From positions 4,797,001 to 4,861,000 of the forward strand of contig NZ_CP004078.1 of NCBI RefSeq assembly GCF_000612505.1: a DNA stretch of 64,000 nt. Reading direction: 5' to 3'. Shown piece by piece: positions 54,756 to 63,015 of this stretch (position 1 is its first letter; each line of letters begins with the position of its first letter). Position numbers and translations under genes: made by a program. The notes under the pieces were generated by a model. That model did not search any database, had not been told where the DNA came from, and was given only the letters and a program-made list of their open reading frames with translations. Source of the stretch: Paenibacillus sabinae T27. Lineage in GTDB: Bacteria; Bacillota; Bacilli; Paenibacillales; Paenibacillaceae.

Positions 54756-55307
54756 TCAACCCTGTTCAATCAATCCGTATTTGCCGTCATTTCGTTTATA
54801 CACAACGCTTACTTCGGAAGTGTCAATGTTGGAAAATACAAAGAAATTATGTCCCACCATATTCATTTGCAGGATCGCTTCCTCCACGTCCATCGGCTTT
54901 AATGTGAAGCGTTTGTTGCGCACAACCTCCAATTCTTCATCCTGTTCTTCCACGGCGACGGAACCGCTAGATCCGCCTTCTACAAATAGCGTCTTCAAGC
55001 TTCCTTCCTGACGGAATTTCCGGTTGAGTTTGGTTTTGTGCTTGCGGATTTGGCGCTCAAGCTTGTCCACTACCCCATCGATCGAAGCATACATATCATC
55101 GCTGCGAACTTCCGCGCGAAGCGTGACGCCGGCCAGCGGGATCGTTACTTCCACCGTATGAAGACCACGTATAACACTGAGCGTTACAAAGCCTTCCTGG
55201 GTAGGGGGCGCATCGAAATACTTCTCAAGTCTGCTGAGCTTCTTATCAACATACTCTCTCAAAGCGTCGGTCACTTCAATTTGTTGACCTCGAATGCTGA
55301 ATTGCAT
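54756..55307 (-). CDS. hpf: Long-form ribosome hibernation promoting factor
   Basis: Binds the 30S subunit and, through its C-terminal domain, dimerises ribosomes into inactive 100S particles in slow growth. The 183 residues include the N-terminal S30AE/RaiA domain (about 1-105, RGQQIEVTDALREYVDKKLSRLEKYF) and the long-form C-terminal domain (about 125-180, VRNKRFTLKPMDVEEAILQM...LVYKRNDGKYGLIEP-like end). ATG at 55307 lies 7 bases after AGGAGG; a GTG 6 bases earlier is too close to the site. Confidence 0.97.
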   Translation of the reverse strand: MQFSIRGQQIEVTDALREYVDKKLSRLEKYFDAPPTQEGFVTLSVIRGLHTVEVTIPLAGVTLRAEVRSDDMYASIDGVVDKLERQIRKHKTKLNRKFRQEGSLKTLFVEGGSSGSVAVEEQDEELEVVRNKRFTLKPMDVEEAILQMNMVGHNFFVFSNIDTSEVSVVYKRNDGKYGLIEQG

Positions 55308-55393
55308 GGGCACTCCTCCTTTGCACCTTCATTATACCAAAACGTAAGCTCCATGTAAAAAGTTTAAAATTGTGTAAATGCGCTTTCAAATGC

Positions 55394-55417
55394 AAAAAAA
55401 GCCTTGAAATGACAAGG
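55394..55417 (-). terminator. Hairpin with T-run upstream of hpf
   Basis: CCTTG-TCATTT-CAAGG then C and seven T residues on the minus strand, 87 bases before hpf. Together with the stronger hairpin at 55495 it isolates hpf from the cold-shock gene, or acts in the hpf leader. Confidence 0.55.
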
Positions 55418-55494
55418 ATTTATGGTAATCCCCTTCAAGTGCCCGTTCTTGTCTTAAAGTCCTATTTTACTTGCGCACTTCTCCAAAAATTCAA

Positions 55495-55528
55495 TAAAAA
55501 AAAGACCCCAGAATACCCTAGGGTCTTT
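55495..55528 (-). terminator. Terminator of the cold-shock gene
   Basis: AAAGACCC/GGGTCTTT stem with an 11-base loop followed by an eight-T run on the minus strand, about 60 bases after the stop codon. Confidence 0.85.
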
Positions 55529-55589
55529 CGCTAGCGTTGTCTCAATTGCTAACCATCTACCGTATATGTAGGTCGGCTATGCCGGATGA

Positions 55590-55787
55590 TTATAATTTGA
55601 TTACGTTAGCTGCTTGTGGTCCGCGTGCGCCTTCCACGATATCAAACTCAACCGACTGTCCTTCTTCCAGAGTTTTGAAACCTTCGGTTTGGATCGCGGA
55701 GAAGTGAACGAATACGTCGCCGCCTTCTGCAGTCTCGATGAAACCGTAACCTTTTTCTGCGTTAAACCATTTAACTTTACCTTCCAT
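55590..55787 (-). CDS. Cold-shock protein (CspA/CspB/CspD family)
   Basis: A 65-residue OB-fold RNA chaperone: [18 protein letters not shown] with the RNP1 motif KGYGFIE and RNP2 VFVHFSAI, ending AANVIKL. I start at the ATG at 55787, matching family length; an AAGGG lies about 11 bases upstream. A longer in-frame extension to 55913 is leader, not protein. The leader is long and A+T rich, as in temperature-responsive csp mRNAs. Confidence 0.97.
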   Translation of the reverse strand: MEGKVKWFNAEKGYGFIETAEGGDVFVHFSAIQTEGFKTLEEGQSVEFDIVEGARGPQAANVIKL

Positions 55788-55949
55788 TGCTTGAACATTC
55801 CCTTCATCATCAAATGAACGTGAGTCTTGCTCACAATTCTGACTATACCACCGCGAGTTCTTAGTTGTCAATTGGAAAAGAAAATGGTTACCTTCAATTA
55901 TTTCCCATACCAATATTTATACAATGAAACAACCGCGATAATAAATCAA

Positions 55950-55987
55950 AAGAGGAACAGATGAGTAGTATTACCCAAGTGTTCCTC
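55950..55987 (-). terminator. Terminator of the fliD-fliS-fliT operon
   Basis: GAGGAACA/TGTTCCTC stem with a 20-base loop and TTTTGATTT after it on the minus strand, about 25 bases after the fliT-like stop codon. Confidence 0.75.
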
Positions 55988-56009
55988 CGATTGAAACAGT
56001 TATGCGAAA

Positions 56010-56351
56010 TTATTTTTTTCGGTCCATTAAAATGCTCTCCGGGGTATAGCCGGCTTCGTAGGCGCTGCGCTGGGCCTTGGCCAGATTACGGCGTTGCAGT
56101 CCATCCTGGGCTTCTAGGCGGTGCGCATTCATACGGGCCACAATCGCCCCATCGTGTTCGAGAATGCTGCGAATGACGAGTTTCTGAGGCTCAGTTAAAG
56201 ACTGATTATTTTCGACAATCTGTTTGCCGATATCATCGACAAGATTCTGCCGTTTCTCGACAAATTCGGAGAGCTCTTCATAAGGAGCATCTGGCAGACG
56301 AGAAAGGATATGCTCCGTAAGCTGTTCCAGCCGGGAAATCAAGCTATCCAT
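56010..56351 (-). CDS. FliT-like flagellar protein
   Basis: A 113-residue, largely helical protein (LISRLEQLTEHILSRLPDAPYEELSEFVEKRQNLVDDI). Size, helicity and place right after fliS (8-base overlap) match FliT, the export chaperone for FliD; sequence alone does not prove it. Contains a single short basic tail ending LMDRKK. Confidence 0.75.
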   Translation of the reverse strand: MDSLISRLEQLTEHILSRLPDAPYEELSEFVEKRQNLVDDIGKQIVENNQSLTEPQKLVIRSILEHDGAIVARMNAHRLEAQDGLQRRNLAKAQRSAYEAGYTPESILMDRKK

Positions 56352-56733
56352 GCTGAATTTCCTGGCCCACCGTCATCTTGGCTGCTTGGGCAAAGGCCTG
56401 GCGAAGTTCGAGGAGGTAGCCGAGAGCCTCTTCTACCGGCTCCTTCACCTTCTTGATATTGGCCTGAACCAATAGATGATTGGTATATTCATATAATGCA
56501 AACAGTCCATTGGATACCTCATAGGACTGATCCAGAGTCGCCATGAGTTCAGAGACAATGGCTTGAGTTTTTCCCAGGTTGGTATTGACTTTCTCATAAT
56601 CGGCGGCGTCCATGCCCTCCATCGCACTCTTACCGAACCGGATCGCTCCGTCAAACAACATAAGCAGCAGCTGGGACGGGTTCGAGGTCTGAACGGCCGA
56701 CTGCCGGTATTTATCGTAAGGAGATGTGATCAT
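56344..56733 (-). CDS. fliS: Flagellar export chaperone FliS
   Basis: Cytoplasmic chaperone that binds the C-terminus of flagellin and keeps it unfolded for export. In B. subtilis FliS also assists FliW in the homeostatic control of Hag. The 129 residues open ITSPYDKYRQSAVQTSNPSQLLLMLFDGAIRF, the conserved FliS start. ATG at 56733 has AAAGG 8 bases upstream. Confidence 0.96.
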   Translation of the reverse strand: MITSPYDKYRQSAVQTSNPSQLLLMLFDGAIRFGKSAMEGMDAADYEKVNTNLGKTQAIVSELMATLDQSYEVSNGLFALYEYTNHLLVQANIKKVKEPVEEALGYLLELRQAFAQAAKMTVGQEIQHG

Positions 56734-56764
56734 AGCGTTCACCTTTCTTTTGTCGTCTGGCTTA

Positions 56765-58267
56765 TTATTTTAAATAGCTTGTTAGGCTAGAGGATTGACT
56801 GTTATACTTGCTGATCGCGGTTTCCATGGCTGTAAACTTTTTGTAAAGATTGTCCTCGTAATCATTCATTTGATCTTGAAGTTTTGAAATACGGTTAGTA
56901 TAGTCGGTAAGTTCTTTCCCCATTACGCTATCGGATTTGAAGGCAATCGTAATGTCGGATGAATATTTGGAAGTTCCGGCTTTTGTCGATAATTTCTCAA
57001 TCGAATTAGTCAGTCCGGTAGAAAGTTTGTCGAACAACCCGGTAGTCGAGCTCCCTGAAGGTCCTTGAAAAATCGCGGTTACCTGCTGCGGATTATCCGT
57101 GAGAGCTTGTTTCAACTTGTTTTCATCAATATACAGTTTACCATTCTCATAGTATTGTCCTGTCGTAACCCCTATCGCGCTTAGCTGCCCCAGCTTGTCA
57201 GTCAAAGCGGACCGCATAGAAGTAAGGGTCGACTTCAGAATGTCATCGTTTTTTAACAGCCCGCTTTTGGCTTTGGTCTCCCAAGCCTCAATCTGGGTGT
57301 CTGTCATCTCTTTCTTCTGGTCATCGGATAGAGGCGTATAGTCGGTGTATCGATCTTCGTTAACCTTCGTATTTAATGCGCTCATCAAGGTATTATAGTC
57401 GGACACAAAGCTTTTAATACTATCCAGTGCCTTTGTCGGATCGGTAGTGGTGGTTACTTTGGCGGATGTTGTTGTTTTATCCAGTAATGTAAAGGACACG
57501 CCGTTAAGTTTAAAGCTGTTGCTGGGGAATTCAAGCGGGGTCCAAATTGCATCCGATCCATTATTCACTTCTATTGTTGCAGGTAGGTATCCCGTTTGTG
57601 TAATCGTACCTGTACCGAATAATTTTAGAAAGGAATCCCCGGAGTTAAGAGTCACTGTCCCGCTTGTCGAAAAGGTTTTGGATGAAATTGAAAGCTTTCC
57701 GGTAACTTCATCAAACTTAGCTGTGACGTTGGCACCATCCGTCTGATTTATCTTGGAAACCGCCTCGGATATGGACAAATTTTCCTGCAAATCAATTGAT
57801 TTTCCATTCACGGTTAATTTATATACACTGCCTGTGGCTGAAGCCGAAGTGTTAAGCTTCTGAAGGTCAGCCAGCGTAGAATTGCTGGTTAGTCTCGCCT
57901 GGCCGCTCGCTGCCATCGTTGCGCCAGAAGTTATAGCTGTCGCTGCTTGGGCAATCTGAGTCACCTTGATATTCATGGTTATGCCGTTGGCATCCGCAGT
58001 TGCTTCGGCTTTAAGCGCCCCTGTATCCCCTGTAACAACAGAGGTTTGAGTATTCATAGCACTTGATTTATCGTATGCAGTGAGTTTATTGGTTTTAAAA
58101 TCGACAAACTTGCTGTTGAACTCCCGGTAGTTGTCTCTTTGCCACTCCATAACCTGCTTCTGCTGAGTTAGTTTATCCAGCGGTACTTTTTTGGCCGTCA
58201 TCATCTGCTTGACAATACTATCGACATCTATACCGGAAGCCAAACCGCTGACTCGAAGAGTCGCCAT
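56765..58267 (-). CDS. fliD: Flagellar filament capping protein FliD
   Basis: The hook-associated protein 2 that caps the filament and folds flagellin at the tip. The 500 residues have FliD N-terminal (1-100, LRVSGLASGIDVDSIVKQMM) and C-terminal (about 270-490) domains with coiled ends (YTNRISKLQDQMNDYEDNLYKKFTAME). The middle is Thr/Ser rich and more A+T rich than other genes here. GGGGGAAT precedes the ATG. Follows flaG by 17 bases. Confidence 0.96.
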   Translation of the reverse strand: MATLRVSGLASGIDVDSIVKQMMTAKKVPLDKLTQQKQVMEWQRDNYREFNSKFVDFKTNKLTAYDKSSAMNTQTSVVTGDTGALKAEATADANGITMNIKVTQIAQAATAITSGATMAASGQARLTSNSTLADLQKLNTSASATGSVYKLTVNGKSIDLQENLSISEAVSKINQTDGANVTAKFDEVTGKLSISSKTFSTSGTVTLNSGDSFLKLFGTGTITQTGYLPATIEVNNGSDAIWTPLEFPSNSFKLNGVSFTLLDKTTTSAKVTTTTDPTKALDSIKSFVSDYNTLMSALNTKVNEDRYTDYTPLSDDQKKEMTDTQIEAWETKAKSGLLKNDDILKSTLTSMRSALTDKLGQLSAIGVTTGQYYENGKLYIDENKLKQALTDNPQQVTAIFQGPSGSSTTGLFDKLSTGLTNSIEKLSTKAGTSKYSSDITIAFKSDSVMGKELTDYTNRISKLQDQMNDYEDNLYKKFTAMETAISKYNSQSSSLTSYLK

Positions 58268-58284
58268 CGTTATTCCCCCTGTCT

Positions 58285-58674
58285 CTAAACTTTCTCGTCT
58301 ACAATTATTCCCGCGATCTCCATCATATTGGCAACGAGGTCCAATGTCTTCTCTGGAGGAATCTCTCTGATTAGTTCGCCTGTGTCTTTATTGAGGACTT
58401 TTACCATGATAGCTTTAGTTTCTTTGTGTATACTGACCTCAAATGTTGTCTCAGGTCCTTCCAAAGCCTTTAAGACTTTTTCAAGCGCCTTTACGGTCTG
58501 CTCTTCCCCTGGCGATACGGTGACGCCTCGATTCTCTAGTTTTTTCAACTCTCTGGTCGAATTAACACTCTCAATAGTGTAGCTGTCCGCTCCCGATGAC
58601 TTGGAATTCGGCTTGATCCGATGATCCGGAATTGAATTTTTATAACCTCCTGTATTCGATAAGCGGACATCCAT
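58285..58674 (-). CDS. flaG: Flagellar protein FlaG
   Basis: A 129-residue protein with a disordered N-terminus and a C-terminal FlaG domain (about 60-125, LEGPETTFEVSIHKETKAIMVKVLNKDTGELIREIPPEK). Role in filament length is known from other genera but poorly understood. The start at 58674 is 9 bases after GGAGG. First gene of flaG-fliD-fliS-fliT, behind a sigma-D-like promoter. Confidence 0.92.
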   Translation of the reverse strand: MDVRLSNTGGYKNSIPDHRIKPNSKSSGADSYTIESVNSTRELKKLENRGVTVSPGEEQTVKALEKVLKALEGPETTFEVSIHKETKAIMVKVLNKDTGELIREIPPEKTLDLVANMMEIAGIIVDEKV

Positions 58675-58695
58675 AGATGGTAACCTCCGTGACAA

Positions 58696-59081
58696 AGTTA
58701 TACTATATTTATCGGATAATACTGTAAGGAATTAATATATAGGTACCAAATAATCTATTCATTTAATAAAAATATTCAAGCTTAATAGTACTATTCATTA
58801 AGACCCCTCGGCCCACTGTCCCCTTCTTGCTTATTCCGACAGGTGCTTTATATTGGTAGCTTATAAATTACATTTTCACTATACGCAGACATCCAATTAT
58901 GTGGATCTGGTCTTCTTGCATCTGAGTTTTCACTCAAATATAAAACGCACGTTTTTCAGACATACTGGAACAAAAAAAGGGATTCCCAAAGAGAAACCCG
59001 TCATACTCTAGCATTATTCATGTGTGCATTCTTAATATATCTTATACTATGATATATTCTTTCATCTTGCCTGTGATCGGC
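58696..59081. other. Gene-free A+T-rich stretch between flaG and the hag terminator
   Basis: Apart from the sigma-D-like promoter at 58709-58735 nothing gene-like is seen. The sequence is A+T rich with short AT palindromes. Confidence 0.5.
58709..58735 (-). promoter_or_regulatory. Sigma-D-like promoter of the flaG operon
   Basis: Minus strand TTAA-N15-TCCGATAA, close to the flagellar consensus TAAA-N15-GCCGATAT, about 35 bases before the flaG start codon. Confidence 0.55.
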
Positions 59082-59117
59082 TGAAAAGAAAGAGACTCTA
59101 GAATATCTAGAGTCTCT
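59082..59117 (-). terminator. Terminator of hag
   Basis: A perfect 11-bp stem (AGAGACTCTAG/CTAGAGTCTCT) with a 5-base loop, then TTTCTTTT, 16 bases after the stop codon. Confidence 0.92.
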
Positions 59118-59132
59118 AGTGGTTCGTTAAGA

Positions 59133-60599
59133 TTAGCGGAGCAACTGCAAAACGCCTTGAGGTTGTTGGTTTGCTTGAGCCAGCATCGCTTGAGCGGCTT
59201 GTGCCAAGATGGAGTTCTTGGTTTGCTCACTCATTTCCTTCGCCATGTCTACGTCACGAATACGGGATTCGGATGCAGTCAGGTTCTCGGAGGAAGTGTT
59301 CAAGTTATTGATTGTGTGTTCAAGACGATTCTGGTATGCACCGAGCTTGGAACGCTCAGCTGATACCTTCTCAATTGCATTGTTAATAGTAGTAATTGCG
59401 GTATTTGCAGAAGCTTGTGTACTTACATCAACACCAGCAACTGTTGTTGCAGAAGTCAAAAGTGAACCATCTGCATTAAATGTTGCATTGGAGGAGGATT
59501 GTTGAGAAACAGTCTGGGTTGCTGTACCAGATGTCAAACCACCTAAGGAAGTGCTGTGAATTGTCATCGAACGGCTTGTAGCGGCATCCCCAACCGTAAC
59601 ACTAGTCATGTCTTGATAAACTGTCACAGCGCTGCCAATGTTAGTTGCACTCGCATCTTGAAGTTGGATAGTATCTTTTTGCGCAGTAAGTGTATATGTT
59701 GCTGATTGACCAACAGCATTACCCCCACCGTCTGTAAAGGTAACTGTAGTACCTTTGTAAGCAACAGTACTAGAACCAGCCCCGTTTGTAACGGTTTGGG
59801 ACGACCAAGTCGTTCCACCATCTAATGACAGATCAACACCAGTAACTTCGCCTGCTGTTGCAGCAGTAACTCTAAACATCGCAGTTTCATTACGATCACC
59901 CGTGTAAGTACCAGATATAGCAGTACCACCAGTTACCGAATCTGCAGTTTCGGCTGTTGCAGCCGCACTATGGGTAACAACTAGATTATATGTTTGTGCA
60001 GATAAACCACGGCCAAGATCCTCAGTGCCAATAGATCCTGCAGCCAAAGTTGTGGCTCCAGCAGCAAATGCTCCCACAGCGTTTTGGCTTGATGCTACTC
60101 CCAACGAAAAAGCATCCATTGAATTAATCGAAAGACCAATGCTCTGTCCTGCATTAGCACCAATTTGGTAAGTATTATTTAATCCACCGGCAAGTAAGTT
60201 CTGTGTGTTAAACTCAGTTGTATTTGAAATACGAGTAATCTCTTTTGCTAATTGGTCAACTTCTTGTTGAACTTTCTTCCGATCATCAGTAGTGTTAGTG
60301 TCGGAAGCAGATTGAACTGCCAATTCACGCATACGCTGCAGAATGCTATGGGACTCATTCAAAGCACCTTCTGCGGTTTGCACCAAAGAAATTGCATCCT
60401 GAGAGTTACGACTAGCTTGGTCCAAGCCACGAATTTGTCCGCGCATTTTCTCGGAGATTGCAAGGCCTGCTGCGTCGTCGCCGGCACGGTTGATGCGAAG
60501 ACCGGAAGACAGCTTCTCAATGTTCTTGCTTTGGTTGACAGTGTTGGTGTTCAGCTGACGCTGCGTGTTCAGCGACGCAATATTGTGGTTGATAATCAT
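59133..60599 (-). CDS. hag: Flagellin
   Basis: The filament subunit, 488 residues. The conserved D0/D1 ends are MIINHNIASLNTQRQLN...SGLRINRAGDDAAGLAISEKMRGQ at the start and RSKLGAYQNRLEHTINNL...MLAQANQQPQGVLQLLR at the end. The middle (about 175-385) is Thr/Ala/Gly rich and exposed, making this longer than B. subtilis Hag by about 180 residues. GGGAGG precedes the ATG. It is transcribed from a sigma-D-like promoter and its leader carries CsrA sites; csrA and fliW lie just upstream. Confidence 0.98.
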   Translation of the reverse strand: MIINHNIASLNTQRQLNTNTVNQSKNIEKLSSGLRINRAGDDAAGLAISEKMRGQIRGLDQASRNSQDAISLVQTAEGALNESHSILQRMRELAVQSASDTNTTDDRKKVQQEVDQLAKEITRISNTTEFNTQNLLAGGLNNTYQIGANAGQSIGLSINSMDAFSLGVASSQNAVGAFAAGATTLAAGSIGTEDLGRGLSAQTYNLVVTHSAAATAETADSVTGGTAISGTYTGDRNETAMFRVTAATAGEVTGVDLSLDGGTTWSSQTVTNGAGSSTVAYKGTTVTFTDGGGNAVGQSATYTLTAQKDTIQLQDASATNIGSAVTVYQDMTSVTVGDAATSRSMTIHSTSLGGLTSGTATQTVSQQSSSNATFNADGSLLTSATTVAGVDVSTQASANTAITTINNAIEKVSAERSKLGAYQNRLEHTINNLNTSSENLTASESRIRDVDMAKEMSEQTKNSILAQAAQAMLAQANQQPQGVLQLLR

Positions 60600-60604
60600 T
60601 TGAG

Positions 60605-60642
60605 TTTTCCTCCCTGAAAATAGTTGATCCACATCCTTGTGG
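60605..60642 (-). promoter_or_regulatory. CsrA-binding sites in the hag leader
   Basis: The hairpin CCACA-AGGA-TGTGG (60642-60629) displays AGGA in its loop and contains ACAAGGATGT, matching the CsrA consensus. A second GGA lies in the Shine-Dalgarno CAGGGAGGAAAA (60616-60605). This is the two-site layout known from B. subtilis hag, where CsrA blocks translation and FliW relieves it. Confidence 0.8.
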
Positions 60643-60691
60643 TAACACTGCTGTTAAGGTCGGCCGCCCCTCCAATCAGTGCCTACTATAT

Positions 60692-60718
60692 ATATCGTCC
60701 GCTTGCAAGCAATCTTTA
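60692..60718 (-). promoter_or_regulatory. Sigma-D-like promoter of hag
   Basis: Minus strand TAAA-N15-GACGATAT, one mismatch from the flagellar sigma consensus, about 95 bases before the hag ATG. Confidence 0.85.
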
Positions 60719-60742
60719 TAGTAATTTTTCTCTTTTTCGAAT

Positions 60743-60973
60743 TTATTTTGACTTGAGGCGGTCAATGAGGGCATTCAGGCTGCTTGGCGCCGGAGCTGCG
60801 GACTCCTTGTTGCTCTCTTTGATTGACAAATAGACTTCCTGCCGAAAAATATCGACATGCTTTGGAGCGGTGATGCCGATTTTAACGGTGTCTCCCTCCA
60901 CACTGAGAATTGTAATCTCGATATTGTCCTGAATAACGATCGATTCTCCTTTTTTGCGCGCAAGAACTAGCAT
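60743..60973 (-). CDS. csrA: Carbon storage regulator CsrA
   Basis: A 76-residue RNA-binding homodimer, MLVLARKKGESIVIQDNIEITIL... with GDTVKIGITAPKHVDIFRQEVY. Represses hag translation. The ATG overlaps the end of fliW (7-base overlap) and has AAGGAGGG 10 bases upstream, so FliW and CsrA are co-translated. A Ser/Pro-rich tail of about 20 residues follows the core. Confidence 0.98.
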   Translation of the reverse strand: MLVLARKKGESIVIQDNIEITILSVEGDTVKIGITAPKHVDIFRQEVYLSIKESNKESAAPAPSSLNALIDRLKSK

Positions 60974-61413
60974 GATGTCTCGCCCTCCTTGAATTGGCCT
61001 TCCGTCCATAAAAGCTGCTTGGTCAAATAGGGAGAGCGGTGAAGCACAACCTGCTTGCCGAGCCGCTTCTCCGGATTAAGCACAACGGGAGCGAGCAGAT
61101 TCAGCGTGGATTCTTCCACGGTGTCTCTGATCGTAACAATGGCGCGTACGTCAACCATATCCGTTATTTCCAATTCCTCCGCTTCCGTGTCAGGTAGTTC
61201 AAACTCATATTGAGGGTAAAAAGCAAAGGGGTCCGTCAGCAGAAATGAAAGGTTTGCCGTCTTTAGCGACTGCAGGTACGAAAACGGTCCTTCCTGCAAA
61301 TCAATAATCGCAAATTCCGTCTCCTGTTCAAAGCCGGGGATGCCTTTCGGGAAACAGTAAATTTTCTCCTCTTGAATATCCAATGAACCTAAAGCGGCGG
61401 TTTCGATAATCAT
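60967..61413 (-). CDS. fliW: Flagellar assembly factor FliW
   Basis: Binds either flagellin or CsrA; when Hag is secreted, free FliW inhibits CsrA and hag translation resumes. The 148 residues show IETAALGSLDIQEEKIYCFPKGIPGFE and LLAPVVLNPEKRLGKQVVL. GAGGAGCG lies 10 bases before the ATG. Downstream of a terminator, so fliW-csrA probably has its own promoter in 61414-61449, which I cannot define. Confidence 0.97.
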   Translation of the reverse strand: MIIETAALGSLDIQEEKIYCFPKGIPGFEQETEFAIIDLQEGPFSYLQSLKTANLSFLLTDPFAFYPQYEFELPDTEAEELEITDMVDVRAIVTIRDTVEESTLNLLAPVVLNPEKRLGKQVVLHRSPYLTKQLLWTEGQFKEGETSC

Positions 61414-61449
61414 TATGTTCAGCGCTCCTCTTCATTAAAAATCTTATGA

Positions 61450-61489
61450 AAAAAGCTATAGATGGTTGTTAACAATCCATCTATAGCTT
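61450..61489 (-). terminator. Terminator after the DUF6470 gene
   Basis: A perfect 13-bp stem (AAGCTATAGATGG/CCATCTATAGCTT) then six T residues on the minus strand. Confidence 0.9.
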
Positions 61490-61495
61490 ATAGTC

Positions 61496-62059
61496 CTAAA
61501 CCTGCTCGTCAAGCACCTGCGGCGTGAAGGTCAACGATGGCTTCTGCCGCAAGTATATGTCAACACTGGACGGCGTGTATTGAAATTGCGGTTTATGCTG
61601 TTCCACCTGGATGTGAACCTCGGCTCGACGATACTCGATCTGTACCGGTGACGCCTTGATATCAATATCTACATTATCATAAGAGGCAGGGCCCCGTACT
61701 TCCGGATAAGATACCGGATGCCAGTCCTCTCCATAAACTTCGCCGATCGAGTTGCCGGGCTTATGGAAATTAGCCATCCGTTCACCCTGCTCCATTCTCT
61801 TGGCGATACCCTGCAGCCAAAGCTGCTCCACCCCGGAATAAATACGCTGGCTCATCTCGCGATAAGTTCCGCCAGTGTATGCCGCGCGAGCCCGGGATTG
61901 GTCAATCGTCACCTCGGGTGCCGGCTGGTGGATATTCCATTCTCCCGGGGTTGTCGTAATCTGCAAATCTGCGGGAGGCTGGCTGATGGTCAGATTTCCC
62001 AGTGTTGTCTCCATCCCGATCAGCGCCGGTGTCTGAGAGATTTGCACCATCACCTTCAT
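61496..62059 (-). CDS. DUF6470 family protein (YviE-like)
   Basis: A 187-residue soluble protein of unknown role. Its first half opens ISQTPALIGMETTLGNLTI and the second is beta-rich (VDIDIKASPVQIEYRRAEVHI). It always sits between flgL and fliW in Bacillus relatives (yviE), so a flagellar role is assumed but unproven. AGGAGG precedes the ATG; it begins 17 bases after flgL. Confidence 0.9.
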   Translation of the reverse strand: MKVMVQISQTPALIGMETTLGNLTISQPPADLQITTTPGEWNIHQPAPEVTIDQSRARAAYTGGTYREMSQRIYSGVEQLWLQGIAKRMEQGERMANFHKPGNSIGEVYGEDWHPVSYPEVRGPASYDNVDIDIKASPVQIEYRRAEVHIQVEQHKPQFQYTPSSVDIYLRQKPSLTFTPQVLDEQV

Positions 62060-62076
62060 GGATGAACACCTCCTGT

Positions 62077-62997
62077 TTATCTAATGAAATCCACCAGAGA
62101 ATTTTGAATAATCTTGGCCCCGACCGACAGGGAGGCATTATAGATGTTTTCCTGAATCTTGGATTGCGTCAGCAGCTCAGCATAGTCTCCGTCCTCGGTT
62201 TTGGCTTGAAGATCCGTCAAATTGACCTCCAAATCGCTGAGCCGGTTCTTCATCAACTCAATCCGGTTTGATTTGGCGCCAACCTCTGCCTGCACAGCAA
62301 GAAGTTTATTATACCGAGTGTCGATATTTCCAAGCTGACTGGATACTTCCGAGGTATCTCCGGACACCAGCGCAGTCGAAATATTATCGATTACCGCAAA
62401 AATATTATCGCCGTCCTGTCCGCCGAACACTTCATTTCCGGTAATGTTAATTGGCAGCTGCACACTGTCTCCTACCGCATAATTTAACAAACCGTCATCC
62501 GTTACAATCGAGGAAGCGGTAGACGTGTCCAGTGTTCCATCGGGTCCTGTTGGGAATTGATAAGGCTGCACATCATACTGCTGGCCGTTAAAAATGTATT
62601 TGCCCTTAAATTGGCTGTTTGCGATATCAATCAGTTGCTCCTTCAATTGCTTCACTTCGGCGTTGATACTATTAAGCGCCTCTTGAGAGTTTGTTCCGTT
62701 CGCTCCCTGAACCGACAGTTCCCGCAGCCGCTGAATAACGTCTCCGGTCTGCATAAGAACTGTATCATTAAACTCCAGCCATGAGATCGCATCGTCCACG
62801 TTCTCCTGATACTGCGAGTTCGCTGACAGCTCCGAACGGTAACGAAGGGAGTAAGTGATCCCGACGGGATCGTCGGATGGCTTATTGAGCTTTCGACCGG
62901 TAGCCAGCTGAAGCTGGGTATCATTCATGTTACGCGCATTGCGGTTAAGATTGAGCAGCAGCTGTGCGTTCATCATATTGGAAGTTACTCTAAGCAT
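62077..62997 (-). CDS. flgL: Flagellar hook-filament junction protein FlgL
   Basis: Joins hook to filament with FlgK. The 306 residues show the flagellin-like N-terminal helices (MLRVTSNMMNAQLLLNLNRNARNMND, GRKLNKPSDDPVG) and the C-terminal helix ending ASLSVGAKIIQNSLVDFIR. AAGGAGGGG lies upstream of the ATG. Follows flgK by 18 bases. Confidence 0.97.
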   Translation of the reverse strand: MLRVTSNMMNAQLLLNLNRNARNMNDTQLQLATGRKLNKPSDDPVGITYSLRYRSELSANSQYQENVDDAISWLEFNDTVLMQTGDVIQRLRELSVQGANGTNSQEALNSINAEVKQLKEQLIDIANSQFKGKYIFNGQQYDVQPYQFPTGPDGTLDTSTASSIVTDDGLLNYAVGDSVQLPINITGNEVFGGQDGDNIFAVIDNISTALVSGDTSEVSSQLGNIDTRYNKLLAVQAEVGAKSNRIELMKNRLSDLEVNLTDLQAKTEDGDYAELLTQSKIQENIYNASLSVGAKIIQNSLVDFIR

Positions 62998-63015
62998 ATC
63001 AGGCCCCCTCCTTCC

